Positions 39,791-52,295 of a stretch of 64,000 nt of DNA are shown piece by piece. Position 1 is the stretch's first letter. Each line of letters opens with the position of its first letter. Where the stretch lies: the NCBI GenBank assembly GCA_964020085.1, contig OZ026596.1, forward strand, positions 16,126,795 to 16,190,794, written 5' to 3'. The notes beneath the pieces were generated by a model, which worked only from the letters and a program-made list of their open reading frames with translations, made no database searches and had not been told where the DNA came from. The translations under genes and the position numbers were made by a program. Source of the stretch: Micromussa lordhowensis (lineage: Eukaryota > Cnidaria > Anthozoa > Scleractinia > Lobophylliidae).

Positions 39791-40619
39791 GCTACCCTCT
39801 ACTAATCGTCTTTTTGGCTCCCTTCTACCAATCGTCTTTTCGTCTCCCTTCTACTTATCGTCTTTTCGGCTCCCTTCAACTAATCGATTTTTTGGCTAAC
39901 TTCTACTAATCGACTTTTCGGCTCCCTTGTACCAATCGACTTTTCGTCTCCTTTCTACTAATCGACTTTTCGGCTCCCTTCTACTAATTAACTTTTCAGC
40001 TCCCTTCTACTAATCAACTTTTCGGCTCTCTTCTACTAATCGACTTTTCGGCTTCCTTCTACTAATCGATTTTTCGGCTCCCTTCTACTAATCGACTTTT
40101 CGGCTCCCTTCTACTAATCGACTTTTCGTCTCCCTTCTACTTATCGCTTTTCGGCTCCGTTCAACTAATCGATTTTTTGGCTAACTTCTACTAATCGACT
40201 TTTCGACTCCCTTCTACTAATCGACTTTTCGGCTCTCTTCTACTAATCGACTTTTCGGCTTCCTTCTACTAATCGACTTTTCGGCTCCCTTCTACAAATT
40301 GACTTTTCGGCTCCCTTCTACTAATTGACTTTTTGGCTCCCTTCTACTAATCGATTTTTTGGCTAACTTTTACTAATCGACTTTTCGGCTCCCTTCTTCT
40401 AATTAACTTTTCGGCTCCCTTCTACTAATCGACTTTTTGGGTAACTTCTACTAATCGAGTTTTCGGCTCCCTTCTACTAATCGACTTTTCAGCTCCCTTC
40501 AACTAATCGACTTTTCGGCTCCTTTCTACTAATCGACTTTTTGGGTAACTTCTACTAATCGACTTTTCGGCTCCCTTCTACTAATCGACTTTTCGGCTCC
40601 CTTCTACTAATCGACTTTT

Positions 40620-40853
40620 TGGGTAACTTCTACTAATCGACTTTTCGGCTCCCTTCTACTAATCGACTTTTCGGCTCCCTTCAACTAATCGACCTTTCGG
40701 CTTACTTCTACTAATTGACTTTTTGGCTGACTTCTACTAATCGACTTTTAGGCTCCCTTCTACTAATTGACTTTTTGGCTAACTTCTACTTATCCACTTT
40801 TCGGCTGACTTCTAGTAATTGACTTTTCGGCTCCCTTCTACTAATCGACTTTT
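40620..40853 (+). repeat. Copy 1 of a local 234-bp (nine-monomer) duplication
   Basis: Nine monomers, from the GGGTAAC one through TTCAACTAATCG, GGCTTAC, GGCTGAC and TTTTAGGC to CTAGTAATTG, are repeated at 40854-41087. GCTGAC lies at 40726 and 40960. Other higher-order units carry this segment once, so the extra copy is confined to this spot. Confidence 0.85.
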
Positions 40854-41087
40854 TGGGTAACTTCTACGAATCGACTTTTCGGCTCCCTTCTACTAATCTA
40901 CTTTTCGGCTCCCTTCAACTAATCGACTTTTCGGCTTACTTCTACTAATTGACTTTTTGGCTGACTTCTACTAATCGACTTTTAGGCTCCCTTCTACTAA
41001 TTGACTTTTTGGCTAACTTCTACTTATCAACTTTTCGGCTGACTTCTAGTAATTGACTTTTCGGCTCCCTTCTACTAATCGAATTTT
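40854..41087 (+). repeat. Copy 2 of the local 234-bp duplication
   Basis: Partner of 40620-40853. It differs by CTACGAATCG near 40864, AATCTAC near 40897 and TTATCAAC near 41025 (TTATCCAC in copy 1). It then continues into AATCGAATTTTTGGG and the CTTGTCC marker at 41124. Confidence 0.85.
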
Positions 41088-41182
41088 TGGGTAACTTCTA
41101 CTAATCGAGTTTTTGGCTCCCTTGTCCTAATCGACTTTTCGGCTCCGTTTTACTAATCGACTTTTCGGCTAACTTCTACTAA

Positions 41183-41320
41183 TCGACTTTTCGCCGCCCT
41201 TCTTCTAATCGACTTTTTGCCGCCCTTCTTCTAATCGACTTTTCGCCGCCCTTCTTCTTATCGTCTTTTCGCCGCCCTTCTACTAATCGTCTTTTCGCCG
41301 CCCTTCCACTAATCGTCTTT
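41183..41320 (+). repeat. Run of GCCGCCC-tailed, CpG-rich monomers
   Basis: Consecutive monomers carry the tail TTTTCGCCGCCC in place of TTTTCGGCTCCC, usually with TTCTTCTAATCG in front. Each has three CpGs instead of two. Such runs of about three to six monomers recur in every higher-order unit, for example near 1470-1600, 2150-2280, 6420-6550, 23610-23740, 42070-42200 and 54170-54300. They are often followed by GTCTACTAATCGTC and TTCAACTAATCGTC monomers. They are the most GC-rich part of the array. Confidence 0.9.
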
Positions 41321-41853
41321 TCGGCTCCCTTCTTCTCATCGTCTTTTTGGCTTCCTTCTACTAATCGTCTTTTCGGCTCCCTTCTACTAATCATCTTTTC
41401 GGCTACCCTCTACTAATCGTCTTTTTGGCTCCCTTCTACTAATCGTCTTTTCGTCTCCCTTCTACTTATCGTCTTTTCGGCTCCCTTCAACTAATCGATT
41501 TTTTGGCTAACTTCTACTAATCGACTTTTCGGCTCCCTTGTACCAATCGACTTTTCGTCTCCTTTCTACTAATCGACTTTTCGGCTCCCTTCTACTAATT
41601 AACTTTTCAGCTCCCTTCTACTAATCAACTTTTCGGCTCTCTTCTACTAATCGACTTTTCGGCTTCCTTCTACTAATCGATTTTTCGGCTCCCTTCTACT
41701 AATCGTCTTTTCGGCTCCCTTCTACTAATCGACTTTTCGTCTCCCTTCTACTAATCGACTTTTCGGCTCCTTTCCACTAATTAACTTTTCGACTCCCTTC
41801 TACTAATCGACTTTTCGGCTCTCTTCTACTAATCGACTTTTCGGCTTCCTTCC

Positions 41854-43775
41854 ACTAATCGACTTTTCGGCTCCCTACTACAAATTGACTTTTCGGCTCC
41901 CTTCTACTAATTGACTTTTTGGGTAACTTCTACTAATCGACTTCTCGGCTCCCTTCTACTAATCGACTTTTCGGCTCCCTTTTACTAATCGACTTTTCTG
42001 CCTACTTCTACTAATCGACTTTTCGGCTCCCTTCTACTAATCGACTTTTCGGCTCCCTTCTACTAATCGACTTTTCGCCGCCCTTCTTCTAATCGACTTT
42101 TCGCCGCCCTTCTTCTAATCGACTTTTCGCCGCCCTTCTTCTACTCGTCTTTTCGCCGCCCGTCTACTAATCGTCTTTTCGCCGCCTTTCAACTAATCGT
42201 CTATTCGGCTCCCTTCTACTAATCGTCTTTTCGGCTCCCTTCTACTAATCGTCTTTTCGGCTCCCTTTAACTAATTGACTTTTCGGCTAACTTCTACTAA
42301 TTGACTTTTCGGCTAACTTCTACTAATCTACTAATCGTCCTTTCGGCTCCCTTCTACTAATCAACTTTTTGGCTCCCTTCTACTAAACGACTTTTCGGCT
42401 CCCTTCTACTAATCGACTTTTCGGCTCCCTTTTACTAATCAACTTTTCGGCTAACTTCTACTAATCGACTTTTCGGCTCCTTTCTACTAATCGACTTTTC
42501 GCCGCCCTTCTTCTAATCGTCTCTTCGCCGCCCGTCTACTAATCGTCTCTTCGCCGCCCTTCAACTAATCGTCTTTTCGGCTCCCTTCTACTAATCGTCT
42601 TTTCTGCTCCCTTCTACTAATCGTATTTTCGGCTCCCTTTAACTAATTGACTTTTCAGCTAACTTCTACTAATTGACTTTTCGGCTAACTTCTACTAATC
42701 TACTAATTGTCCTTTCGGCTCCCTTCTACTAATCAACTTTTTGGCTCCCTTCTACTAATCGACTTTTCGGCTCCCTTCTACTAATCGACTTTTCGTCTCC
42801 CTTCTACTAATCGCCTATTCGGCTCCCTTCTACTAATTAACTTTTTGACTCCCTTCTACTAATCTACTTTTCGGCTCTCTTTTACTAATCGACTTTTCGG
42901 CTTCCTTCTACTAATCGACTTTTCGGCTCCCTTCTACAAATTGACTTTTCGGCTCCCTTCTACTAATTGACTTTTTGGGTAACTTCTACTAATCGACTTC
43001 TCGGCTCCCTTCTACTAATCGACTTTTCGGCTCCCTTTTACTAATCGACTTTTCTGCTAACTTCTACTAATCGACTTTTCGGCTCCCTTCTACTAATCGA
43101 CTTTTCGCCGCCCTTCTTCTAATCGACTTTTCGCCGCCCTTCTTCTAATCGACTTTTCGCCGCCTTTCTTCTAATCGTCTTTTCGCCGCCCGTCTACTAA
43201 TCGTCTTTTCGCCGCCCTTCAACTAATCGTCTATTCGGCTCCCTTCTACTAATCGTCTTTTCGGCTCCCTTCTACTAATCGTCTTTTCGGCTCCCTTGAA
43301 CTAATTGACTGTTCTGCTAACTTCTACTAATCGACTTTTCGGCTCCCTTCTACTAATCGTCTTTTCGGCTCCCTTCTACTAATCGTATTTTCGGCTCCCT
43401 TTAACTAATTGACTTTTCGGCTAACTTCTACTAATTGACTTTTCGGCTAACTTCTACTAATCTACTAATCGTCCTTTCGGCTCCCTTCTACTAATGAACT
43501 TTTTGGCTCCCTTCTACTAAACGACTTTTCGGCTCCCTTCTACTAATCGACTTTTCGGCTCCCTTGTACTAATCGACTTTTCGGCTCCCTTCTACTAATC
43601 GACTTTTCGGCTCCCTTCTACTAATCGACTTTTCGGCTCTTTTCTACTTATCGTCTTTTCGGCTCCCTTCTACTAATCGTCTTTTCGGCTCCCTTCTACT
43701 AATCGTCTTTTCGGCTCCCTTCTACTAATCGTCTTTTCGGCTCCCTTCTACTAATCGTCTTTTCGGCTCCCTTCT
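41854..43775 (+). repeat. Copy 1 of a 1922-bp tandem duplication
   Basis: The rare core CGCCTATTCGG is at 42812 and 44734 (offset 1922). The length equals three 34-bp units plus 70 monomers exactly. Private variants GACTGTTCTGC (near 43308 and 45230), AATGAACTTTTTGG (near 43494 and 45416) and TTTTCTGCTCCC (near 42601 and 44523) are in both copies. I noticed no differences between them by eye. Confidence 0.92.
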
Positions 43776-45697
43776 ACTAATCGACTTTTCGGCTCCCTAC
43801 TACAAATTGACTTTTCGGCTCCCTTCTACTAATTGACTTTTTGGGTAACTTCTACTAATCGACTTCTCGGCTCCCTTCTACTAATCGACTTTTCGGCTCC
43901 CTTTTACTAATCGACTTTTCTGCCTACTTCTACTAATCGACTTTTCGGCTCCCTTCTACTAATCGACTTTTCGGCTCCCTTCTACTAATCGACTTTTCGC
44001 CGCCCTTCTTCTAATCGACTTTTCGCCGCCCTTCTTCTAATCGACTTTTCGCCGCCCTTCTTCTACTCGTCTTTTCGCCGCCCGTCTACTAATCGTCTTT
44101 TCGCCGCCTTTCAACTAATCGTCTATTCGGCTCCCTTCTACTAATCGTCTTTTCGGCTCCCTTCTACTAATCGTCTTTTCGGCTCCCTTTAACTAATTGA
44201 CTTTTCGGCTAACTTCTACTAATTGACTTTTCGGCTAACTTCTACTAATCTACTAATCGTCCTTTCGGCTCCCTTCTACTAATCAACTTTTTGGCTCCCT
44301 TCTACTAAACGACTTTTCGGCTCCCTTCTACTAATCGACTTTTCGGCTCCCTTTTACTAATCAACTTTTCGGCTAACTTCTACTAATCGACTTTTCGGCT
44401 CCTTTCTACTAATCGACTTTTCGCCGCCCTTCTTCTAATCGTCTCTTCGCCGCCCGTCTACTAATCGTCTCTTCGCCGCCCTTCAACTAATCGTCTTTTC
44501 GGCTCCCTTCTACTAATCGTCTTTTCTGCTCCCTTCTACTAATCGTATTTTCGGCTCCCTTTAACTAATTGACTTTTCAGCTAACTTCTACTAATTGACT
44601 TTTCGGCTAACTTCTACTAATCTACTAATTGTCCTTTCGGCTCCCTTCTACTAATCAACTTTTTGGCTCCCTTCTACTAATCGACTTTTCGGCTCCCTTC
44701 TACTAATCGACTTTTCGTCTCCCTTCTACTAATCGCCTATTCGGCTCCCTTCTACTAATTAACTTTTTGACTCCCTTCTACTAATCTACTTTTCGGCTCT
44801 CTTTTACTAATCGACTTTTCGGCTTCCTTCTACTAATCGACTTTTCGGCTCCCTTCTACAAATTGACTTTTCGGCTCCCTTCTACTAATTGACTTTTTGG
44901 GTAACTTCTACTAATCGACTTCTCGGCTCCCTTCTACTAATCGACTTTTCGGCTCCCTTTTACTAATCGACTTTTCTGCTAACTTCTACTAATCGACTTT
45001 TCGGCTCCCTTCTACTAATCGACTTTTCGCCGCCCTTCTTCTAATCGACTTTTCGCCGCCCTTCTTCTAATCGACTTTTCGCCGCCTTTCTTCTAATCGT
45101 CTTTTCGCCGCCCGTCTACTAATCGTCTTTTCGCCGCCCTTCAACTAATCGTCTATTCGGCTCCCTTCTACTAATCGTCTTTTCGGCTCCCTTCTACTAA
45201 TCGTCTTTTCGGCTCCCTTGAACTAATTGACTGTTCTGCTAACTTCTACTAATCGACTTTTCGGCTCCCTTCTACTAATCGTCTTTTCGGCTCCCTTCTA
45301 CTAATCGTATTTTCGGCTCCCTTTAACTAATTGACTTTTCGGCTAACTTCTACTAATTGACTTTTCGGCTAACTTCTACTAATCTACTAATCGTCCTTTC
45401 GGCTCCCTTCTACTAATGAACTTTTTGGCTCCCTTCTACTAAACGACTTTTCGGCTCCCTTCTACTAATCGACTTTTCGGCTCCCTTGTACTAATCGACT
45501 TTTCGGCTCCCTTCTACTAATCGACTTTTCGGCTCCCTTCTACTAATCGACTTTTCGGCTCTTTTCTACTTATCGTCTTTTCGGCTCCCTTCTACTAATC
45601 GTCTTTTCGGCTCCCTTCTACTAATCGTCTTTTCGGCTCCCTTCTACTAATCGTCTTTTCGGCTCCCTTCTACTAATCGTCTTTTCGGCTCCCTTCT
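43776..45697 (+). repeat. Copy 2 of the 1922-bp tandem duplication
   Basis: Partner of 41854-43775, sharing all its private variants. The junction near 43776 joins a CGTC run directly to CGACTTTTCGGCTCCCTAC. The normal order, CGTC run to CGGCTTTGCGG, returns after 45697. Confidence 0.92.
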
Positions 45698-46080
45698 ACT
45701 AATCGTCTTTTCGGCTCCCTTCTAGTAATCGGCTTTGCGGCTCCCTTCTACTAATCGTCTTTTCGGCTCCCTTCTACTAATTTTCTTTTCGGCTCCCTTC
45801 TACTAATCGATTTTTTGGCTAAATATTACTAATCGACTTTTCGGCTCCCTTTTACTAATCGACATTTCTGCTAACTTCTACTAATCGACTTTTCGGCTCC
45901 CTTCTACTAATCGACTTTTCGGCTCCCTTCTACTAATCTACTTTTCGCCGCCCTTCTTCTAATCGACTTTTCGCCGCCCTTCTTCTTATCGACTTTTCGC
46001 CGCCCTTCTTCTAATCGTCTTTTCGCCGCCCGTCTACTAATCGTCTTTTCGCCGGCCTTCAACCAATCGTCTATTCGGCT
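45672..46080 (+). repeat. Copy 1 of a 520-bp local duplication
   Basis: CGGCTTTGCGG lies at 45730 and 46250 (offset 520, 20 monomers). Past the AAATATT monomer the offset drops to 517 (GACATTTCTG at 45861 and 46378; GCCGGCC at 46051 and 46568), because copy 2 lost three bases near 46319. The order CGTC run, CGGCTTTG, TTTTCTTTT, AAATATT, GACATTT is itself out of the usual HOR order. Confidence 0.88.
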
Positions 46081-46191
46081 CCCTTCTACTAATCGTCTTT
46101 TCGACTGCCTTCTACTAATCGTCTTTTCGGCTCCCTTCTACTAATCGACTTTTTGGCTCCCTTCTACTAATCGATTTTTCGCCGCCCTTCT

Positions 46192-46600
46192 ACTAATCGT
46201 CTTTTCGGCTCCCTTCTACTAATCGTCTTTTCGGCTCCCTTCTAGTAATCGGCTTTGCGGCTCCCTTCTACTAATAGTCTTTTCGGCTCCCTTCTACTAA
46301 TTTTTTTTTCGGCTCCCTTCTAATCGATTTTTTGGCTAAATATTACTAATCGACTTTTCGGCTCCCTTTTACTAATCGACATTTCTGCTAACTTCTACTA
46401 ATCGACTTTTCGGCTCCCTTCTACTAATCGACTTTTCGGCTCCCTTCTACTAATCTACTTTTCGCCGCCCTTCTTCTAATCGACTTTTCGCCGCCCCTCT
46501 TCTTATCGACTTTTCGCCGCCCTTCTTCTAATCGTCTTTTCGCCGCCTGTCTACTAATCGTCTTTTCGCCGGCCTTCAACCAATCGTCTATTCGGCTCCC
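46192..46600 (+). repeat. Copy 2 of the 520-bp local duplication (degenerate)
   Basis: Partner of 45672-46080. It contains a nine-T run near 46301 (TTTTCTTTT in copy 1), CTTCTAATCGAT near 46317 (three bases shorter than CTTCTACTAATCGAT), CTAATAGTC near 46272 and GCCCCTC near 46494. This is one of the most disturbed places in the window. Confidence 0.87.
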
Positions 46601-47278
46601 GTCTACTAATCGTCTTTTCGCCGGCCTTCTACCAATCGTCTATTCGGCTCATTTCTACTAATCGACTTTTTGGCTCCCTTCTACTAATGGATTTTTTGGC
46701 TAACTTTTACTAATCGACTTTTCGGCTCCCTTCTTCTAATTAACTTTTCGGCTCCCTTCTACTAATCGACTTTTTGGGTAACTTCTACTAATCGACTTTT
46801 CGGCTCCCTTCTACTAATCGACTTTTCAGCTCCCTTCAACTAATCGACTTTTCGGCTCCCTTCTACTAATCGACTTTTTGGGTAACTTCTACTAATCGAC
46901 TTTTCGGCTCCCTTCTACTAATCGACTTTTCGGCTCCCTTCTACTAATCGACTTTTTGGGTAACTTCTACTAATCGACTTTTCGGCTCCCTTCTACTTAT
47001 CGACTTTTCGGCTCCCTTCAACTAATCGACTTTTCGGCTTACTTCTACTAATTGACTTTTTGGCTGACTTCTACTAATCGACTTTTAGGCTCCCTTCTAC
47101 TAATTGACTTTTTGGCTAACTTCTACTTATCGACTTCTCGGCTGACTTCTAGTAATTGACTTTTCGGCTCCCTTCTACTAATCGAATTTTTGGGTAACTT
47201 CTACTAATCGACTTTTCGGCTCCCTTCTACTAATCGACTTTTTGGGTAACTTCTACTAATCGAGTTTTTGGCTCCCTT
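46601..47278 (+). repeat. HOR segment after the disturbed block
   Basis: Begins with an odd order: a GTCTACTAATCGTC monomer, a GCCGGCC tail, CTACCAATCG and a unique GGCTCATTTC monomer near 46650. After this the standard order GATTTTTTGG, GGGTAAC, GGCTGAC (near 47063) resumes up to the CTTGTCC marker. The resumed order matches 51690-52295 at offset 5017. Confidence 0.85.
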
Positions 47279-50200
47279 GTCCTAATCGACTTTTCGGCTC
47301 CGTTTTACTAATCGACTTTTCGGCTAACTTCTACTAATCGACTTTTCGCCGCCCTTCTTCTAATCGACTTTTTGCCGCCCTTCTTCTAATCGACTTTTCG
47401 CCGCCCTTCTTCTTATCGTCTTTTCGCCGCCCTTCTACTAATCGTCTTTTCGCCGCCCTTCCACTAATCGTCTTTTCGGCTCGCTTCTTCTAATCGTCTT
47501 TTTGGCTTCCTTCTACTAATCGTCTTTTCGGCTCCCTTCTACTAATCATCTTTTCGGCTACCCTCTACTAATCGTCTTTTTGGCTCCCTTCTACTAATCG
47601 TCTTTTCGTCTCCCTTCTACTTATCGTCTTTTCGGCTCCTTTCAACTAATCGATTTTTTGGCTAACTTCTACTAATCGACTTTTCGGCTCCCTTGTACCA
47701 ATCGACTTTTCGTCTCCCTTCTACTAATCGACTTTTCGGCTCCCTTCTACTAATTAACTTTTCAGCTCCCTTCTACTAATCAACTTTTCGGCTCTCTTCT
47801 ACTAATCGACTTTTCGGCTTCCTTCTACTAATCGATTTTTCGGCTCCCTTCTACTAATCGACTTTTCGGCTCCCTTCTACTAATCGACTTTTTGGGTAAC
47901 TTCTACTAATCGACTTTTAGGCTCCCTTCTACTAATCGACTTTTCGGCTCCCTTTTACTAATCGACTCTTCGGCTAACTTCTACTAATCGACTTTTCGGC
48001 TCCCTTCTACTAATCGACTTTTCAGCTCCCTTCTACTAATCGACTTTTCGCCGCCCTTCTTCTAATCGTCTCTTCGCCGCCCGTCTACTAATCGTCTCTT
48101 CGCCACCCTTCAACTAATCGTCTACTAATGGTATTTTCGGCTCCCTTTAACTAATTGACTTTTCGGCTAACTTCTACTAATCTACTAATCGTCCTTTCGG
48201 CTCCCTTCTACTAATCAACCTTTTTGGCTCCCTTCTACTAAACGACTTTTCGGCTCTCTTCTTCTAATCGTCTTTTCGGCTCCCTTCTACTAATCGTCTT
48301 TTCAGCTCCCTTCTACTAATCGTCTTTTCGGCTCCCTTCTACTAATTTACTTTTCGGCTCCCTTCTACTAATCGATTTTTTGGCTAAATATTACTAATCG
48401 ACTTTTCGGCTCCCTTCTACTAATCAACTTTTCGGCTCCCTTCTACTAATCGACTTTTCGGCTCCCTTCTACTAATCGATTTTTTGGCTAACTTTTACTA
48501 ATCGACTTTTCGGCTCCCTTCTACTAATCGACTTTTCGGCTCCCTTCTTCTAATTAACTTTTCGGCTCCCTTCTACTAATCGACTTTTCAGCTCTCTTCT
48601 ACTAATCGACTTTTCGGCTTCCTTCTACTAATCGACTTTTCAGCTCCCTTCTACTAATCGACTTTTCGGCTCCCTTCTACTAACCGACTTTTTGGGTAAC
48701 TTCTACTAATCGTCTTTTCGTCTCCCTTCTACTTATCGCTTTTCGGCTCCCTTCAACTAATCGATTTTTTGGCTAACTTCTACTAATCGACTTTTCGGCT
48801 CCCTTCTACCAACCAACTTTTCGTCTCCCTTCTACTAATCGACTTTTCGACTCCCTTCTACTAATCGACTTTTCGGCTCTCTTCTACTAATCGACTTTTC
48901 GGCTTCCTTCTACTAATCGACTTTTCGGCTCCCTTCAACAAATTGACTTTTCGGCTCCCTTCTACTAATTGACTTTTTGGGTAACTTCTACTAATCGACT
49001 TCTCGGCTCCCTTCTACTAATCGACTTTTCGGCTCCCTTTTACTAATCGACATTTCTGCTAACTTCTACTAATCGACTTTTCGGCTCCCTTCTACTATTC
49101 GACTTTTCGGCTCCCTTCTACTAATCTACTTTTCGCCGCCCTTCTTCTAATCGACTTTTCGCCGCCCTTCTTCTTATAGACTTTTCGCCGCCCTTCTTCT
49201 AATCGTCTTTTCGCCGCCTGTCTACTAATCGTCTTTTCGCCGGCCTTCAACCAATCGTCTATTCGGCTCCCTTCTACTAATCGTCTTTTCGGCTCCCTTC
49301 TACTAATCGTCTTTTCGACTCCCTTTAACTAATTGACTTTTCGGCTAACTTCTACTAATTGACTTTTCGGCTAACTTCTACTAATCTACTAATCGTCCTT
49401 TCGGCTCCCTTCTACTAATCAACTTTTTGGCTCCCTTCTACTAATCGACTTTTCGGCTCCCTTTTACTAATCGACTTTTCGTCTCCCTTTTACTAATCGA
49501 CTTTTCGGCTCCCTTCCACTAATTAACTTTTAGACTCCCTTCTACTAATCGACTTTTCGGCTCTCTTCTACTAATCGACTTTTCGGCTTCCTTCTACTAA
49601 TCGACTTTTCGGCTCCCTACTACAAATTGACTTTTCGGCTCCCTTCTACTAATTGACTTTTTGGGTAACTTCTACTAATCGACTTCTCGGCTCCCTTCTA
49701 CGAATCGACTTTATGGCTCCCTTTTACTAATCGACTTTTCTGCCTACTTCTACTAATCGACTTTTCGGCTCCCTTCTACTAATCGACTTTTCGGCTCCCT
49801 TCTACTAATCGACTTTTCGCCGCCCTTCTTCTAATCGACTTTTCGCCGCACTTCTTCTAATCGACTTTTCGCCGCCCATCTTCTAATCGTCTTTTCGCCG
49901 CCCGTCTACTAATCGTCTTTTCGCCGCCCTTCAACTAATCGTCTATTCGGCTCCCTTCTACTAATCGTCTTTTCGGCTCCCTTCTACTAATCGTCTTTTC
50001 GGCTCCCTTTAACTAATTGACTTTTCGGCTAACTTCTACTAATTGACTTTTCGGCTAACTTCTACTAATCTACTAATCGTCCTTTCGGCTCCCTTCTACT
50101 AATCAAGTTTTTGGCTCCCTTCTACTAAACGACTTTTCGGCTCCCTTCTACTAATCGACTTTTCGGCTCCCTTTTACTAATCGACTTTTCGGCTAACTTC

Positions 50201-52295
50201 TACTCATTGACTTTTCGGCTCCCTTCTACTAATCGACTTTTCGGCTCCCTTCTACTAATCGACTTTTCGCCGCCCTTCTTCTAATCGTCTCTTCGCCGCC
50301 CGTCTACTAATCGTCTCTTCGCCGCCCTTCAACTAATCGTCTTTTAGGCTCCCTTCTACTAATCGTCTTTTCGGCTCCCTTCTACTAATCGTATTTTCGG
50401 CTCCCTTTAACTAATTGACTTTTCAGCTAACTTCTACTAATTGACTTTTCGGCTAACTTCTACTAATCTACTAATCGTCCTTTCGGCTCCCTTCTACTAA
50501 TCAACTTTTTGGCTCCCTTCTACTAATCGACTTTTCGGCTCCCTTCTACTAATCGACTTTTCGTCTCCCTTCTACTAATCGACTTTTCGGCTCTCTTTTA
50601 CTAATCGACTTTTCGGCTTCCTTCTACTAATCGACTTTTCGGCTCCCTTCTACAAATTGACTTTTCGGCTCCCTTCTACTAATTGACTTTTTCGGTAACT
50701 TCTACTAATCGACTTCTCGGCTCCCTTCTACTAATCGACTTTTCGGCTCCCTTTTACTAATCGACTTTTCTGGTAACTTCTACTAATCGACTTTTCGGCT
50801 CCCTTCTACTAATCGACTTTTCGCCGCCCTTCTTCTAATCGACTTTTCGCCGCCCTTCTTCTAATCGACTTTTCGCCGCCTTTCTTCTAATCGTCTTTTC
50901 GCCGCCCGTCTACTAATCGTCTTTTCGCCGCCCTTCAACTAATCGTCTATTCGGCTCCCTTCTACTAATCGTCTTTTCGGCTCCCTTCTACTAATCGTCT
51001 TTTCGGCTCCCTGGAACTAATTGACTTTTCTGCTAACTTCTACTAATCGACTTTTCGGCTCCCTTCTACTAATCGTCTTTTCGGCTCCCTTCTACTAATC
51101 GTATTTTCGGCTCCCTTTAACTAATTGACTTTTCGGCTAACTTCTACTAATTGACTTTTCGGCTAACTTCTACTAATCTACTAATCATCCTTTCGGCTTC
51201 CTTCTACTAATCAACTTTTTGGCTCCCTTCTACTAAACGACTTTTCGGCTCCCTTCTACTAATCGACTTTTCGGCTCCCTTGTACTAATCGACTTTTCGG
51301 CTCCCTTCTACTAATCGACTTTTCGGCTCCCTTCTACTAATCGACTTTTCGGCTCTTTTCTACTTATCGTCTTTTCGGCTCCCTTCTACTAATCGTCTTT
51401 TCGGCTCCCTTCTACTAATTGTCTTTTCGGCTCCCTTCTACTAATCGTCTTTTCGGCTCCCTTCTACTAATCGTCTTTTCGGCTCCCTTCTACTAATCGT
51501 CTTTTCGGCTCCCTTCTAGTAATCGGCTTTGCGGCTCCCTTCTACTAATCGTCTTTTCGGCTCCCTTCTACTAATTTTCTTTTCGGCTCCCTTCTACTAA
51601 TCGATTTTTTGGCTAAATATTACTAATCGACTTTTCGGCTCCCTTCTACTAATCAACTTTTCGGCTCCCTTCTACTAATCGACTTTTTGGCTCCCTTCTA
51701 CTAATCGATTTTTTGGCTAACTTTTACTAATCGACTTTTCGGCTCCCTTCTTCTAATTAACTTTTCGGCTCCCTTCTACTAATCAACTTTTTGGGTAACT
51801 TCTACTAATCGACTTTTCGGCTCCCTTCTACTAATCGACTTTTCAGCTCCCTTCAACTAATCGACTTTTCGGCTCCCTTCTACTAATCGACTTTTTGGGT
51901 AACTTCTACTAATCGACTTTTCGGCTCCCTTCTACTAATCGACTTTTCGGCTCCCTTCTACTAATCGACTTTTTGGGTAACTTCTACTAATCGACTTTTC
52001 GGCTCCCTTCTACTAATCGACTTTTCGGCTCCCTTCAACTAATCGACTTTTTGGCTTACTTCTACTAATTGACTTTTTGGCTGACTTCTACTAATCGACT
52101 TTTAGGCTCCCTTCTACTAATTGACTTTTTGGCTAACTTCTACTTATCGACTTTTCGGCTGACTTCTAGTAATTGACTTTTCGGCTCCCTTCTACTAATC
52201 GAATTTTTGGGTAACTTCTACTAATCGACTTTTCGGCTCCCTTCTACTAATCGACTTTTTGGGTAACTTCTACTAATCGACTTTTTCGCTCCCTT
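47279..52295 (+). repeat. Full HOR unit, 5017 bp
   Basis: Spans CTTGTCC marker 47279 to marker 52296; the GGCTACC markers 47557 and 52574 give the same 5017-bp step. It contains one 37-bp unit (near 48117), 34-bp units near 48175, 49383, 50058, 50459 and 51170, and the 25-bp unit near 48731. Five 8-bp extensions plus one 11-bp extension, modulo 26, account for the length, with the 27-bp and 25-bp units cancelling. This is the best reference copy of the complete unit. Confidence 0.88.

Larger units (their letters stand above)
39791..41401 (+). repeat. Shortened 1611-bp HOR unit
   Basis: Second copy of the short unit, 52 bp (a net two monomers) shorter than the one before. It contains its own local 234-bp duplication (GGCTGAC at 40726 and 40960). 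The rightmost part carries two point changes that together open a 71-codon minus-strand frame, which I do not regard as a gene. Confidence 0.87.

Noticed and set aside
41179..41394. Minus-strand ORF of 71 codons as a protein gene
   Set aside because: It lies wholly within satellite monomers, its product repeats every 26 residues (three monomers), it depends on two substitutions absent from the equivalent copies, and it has no recognisable domain or gene context.
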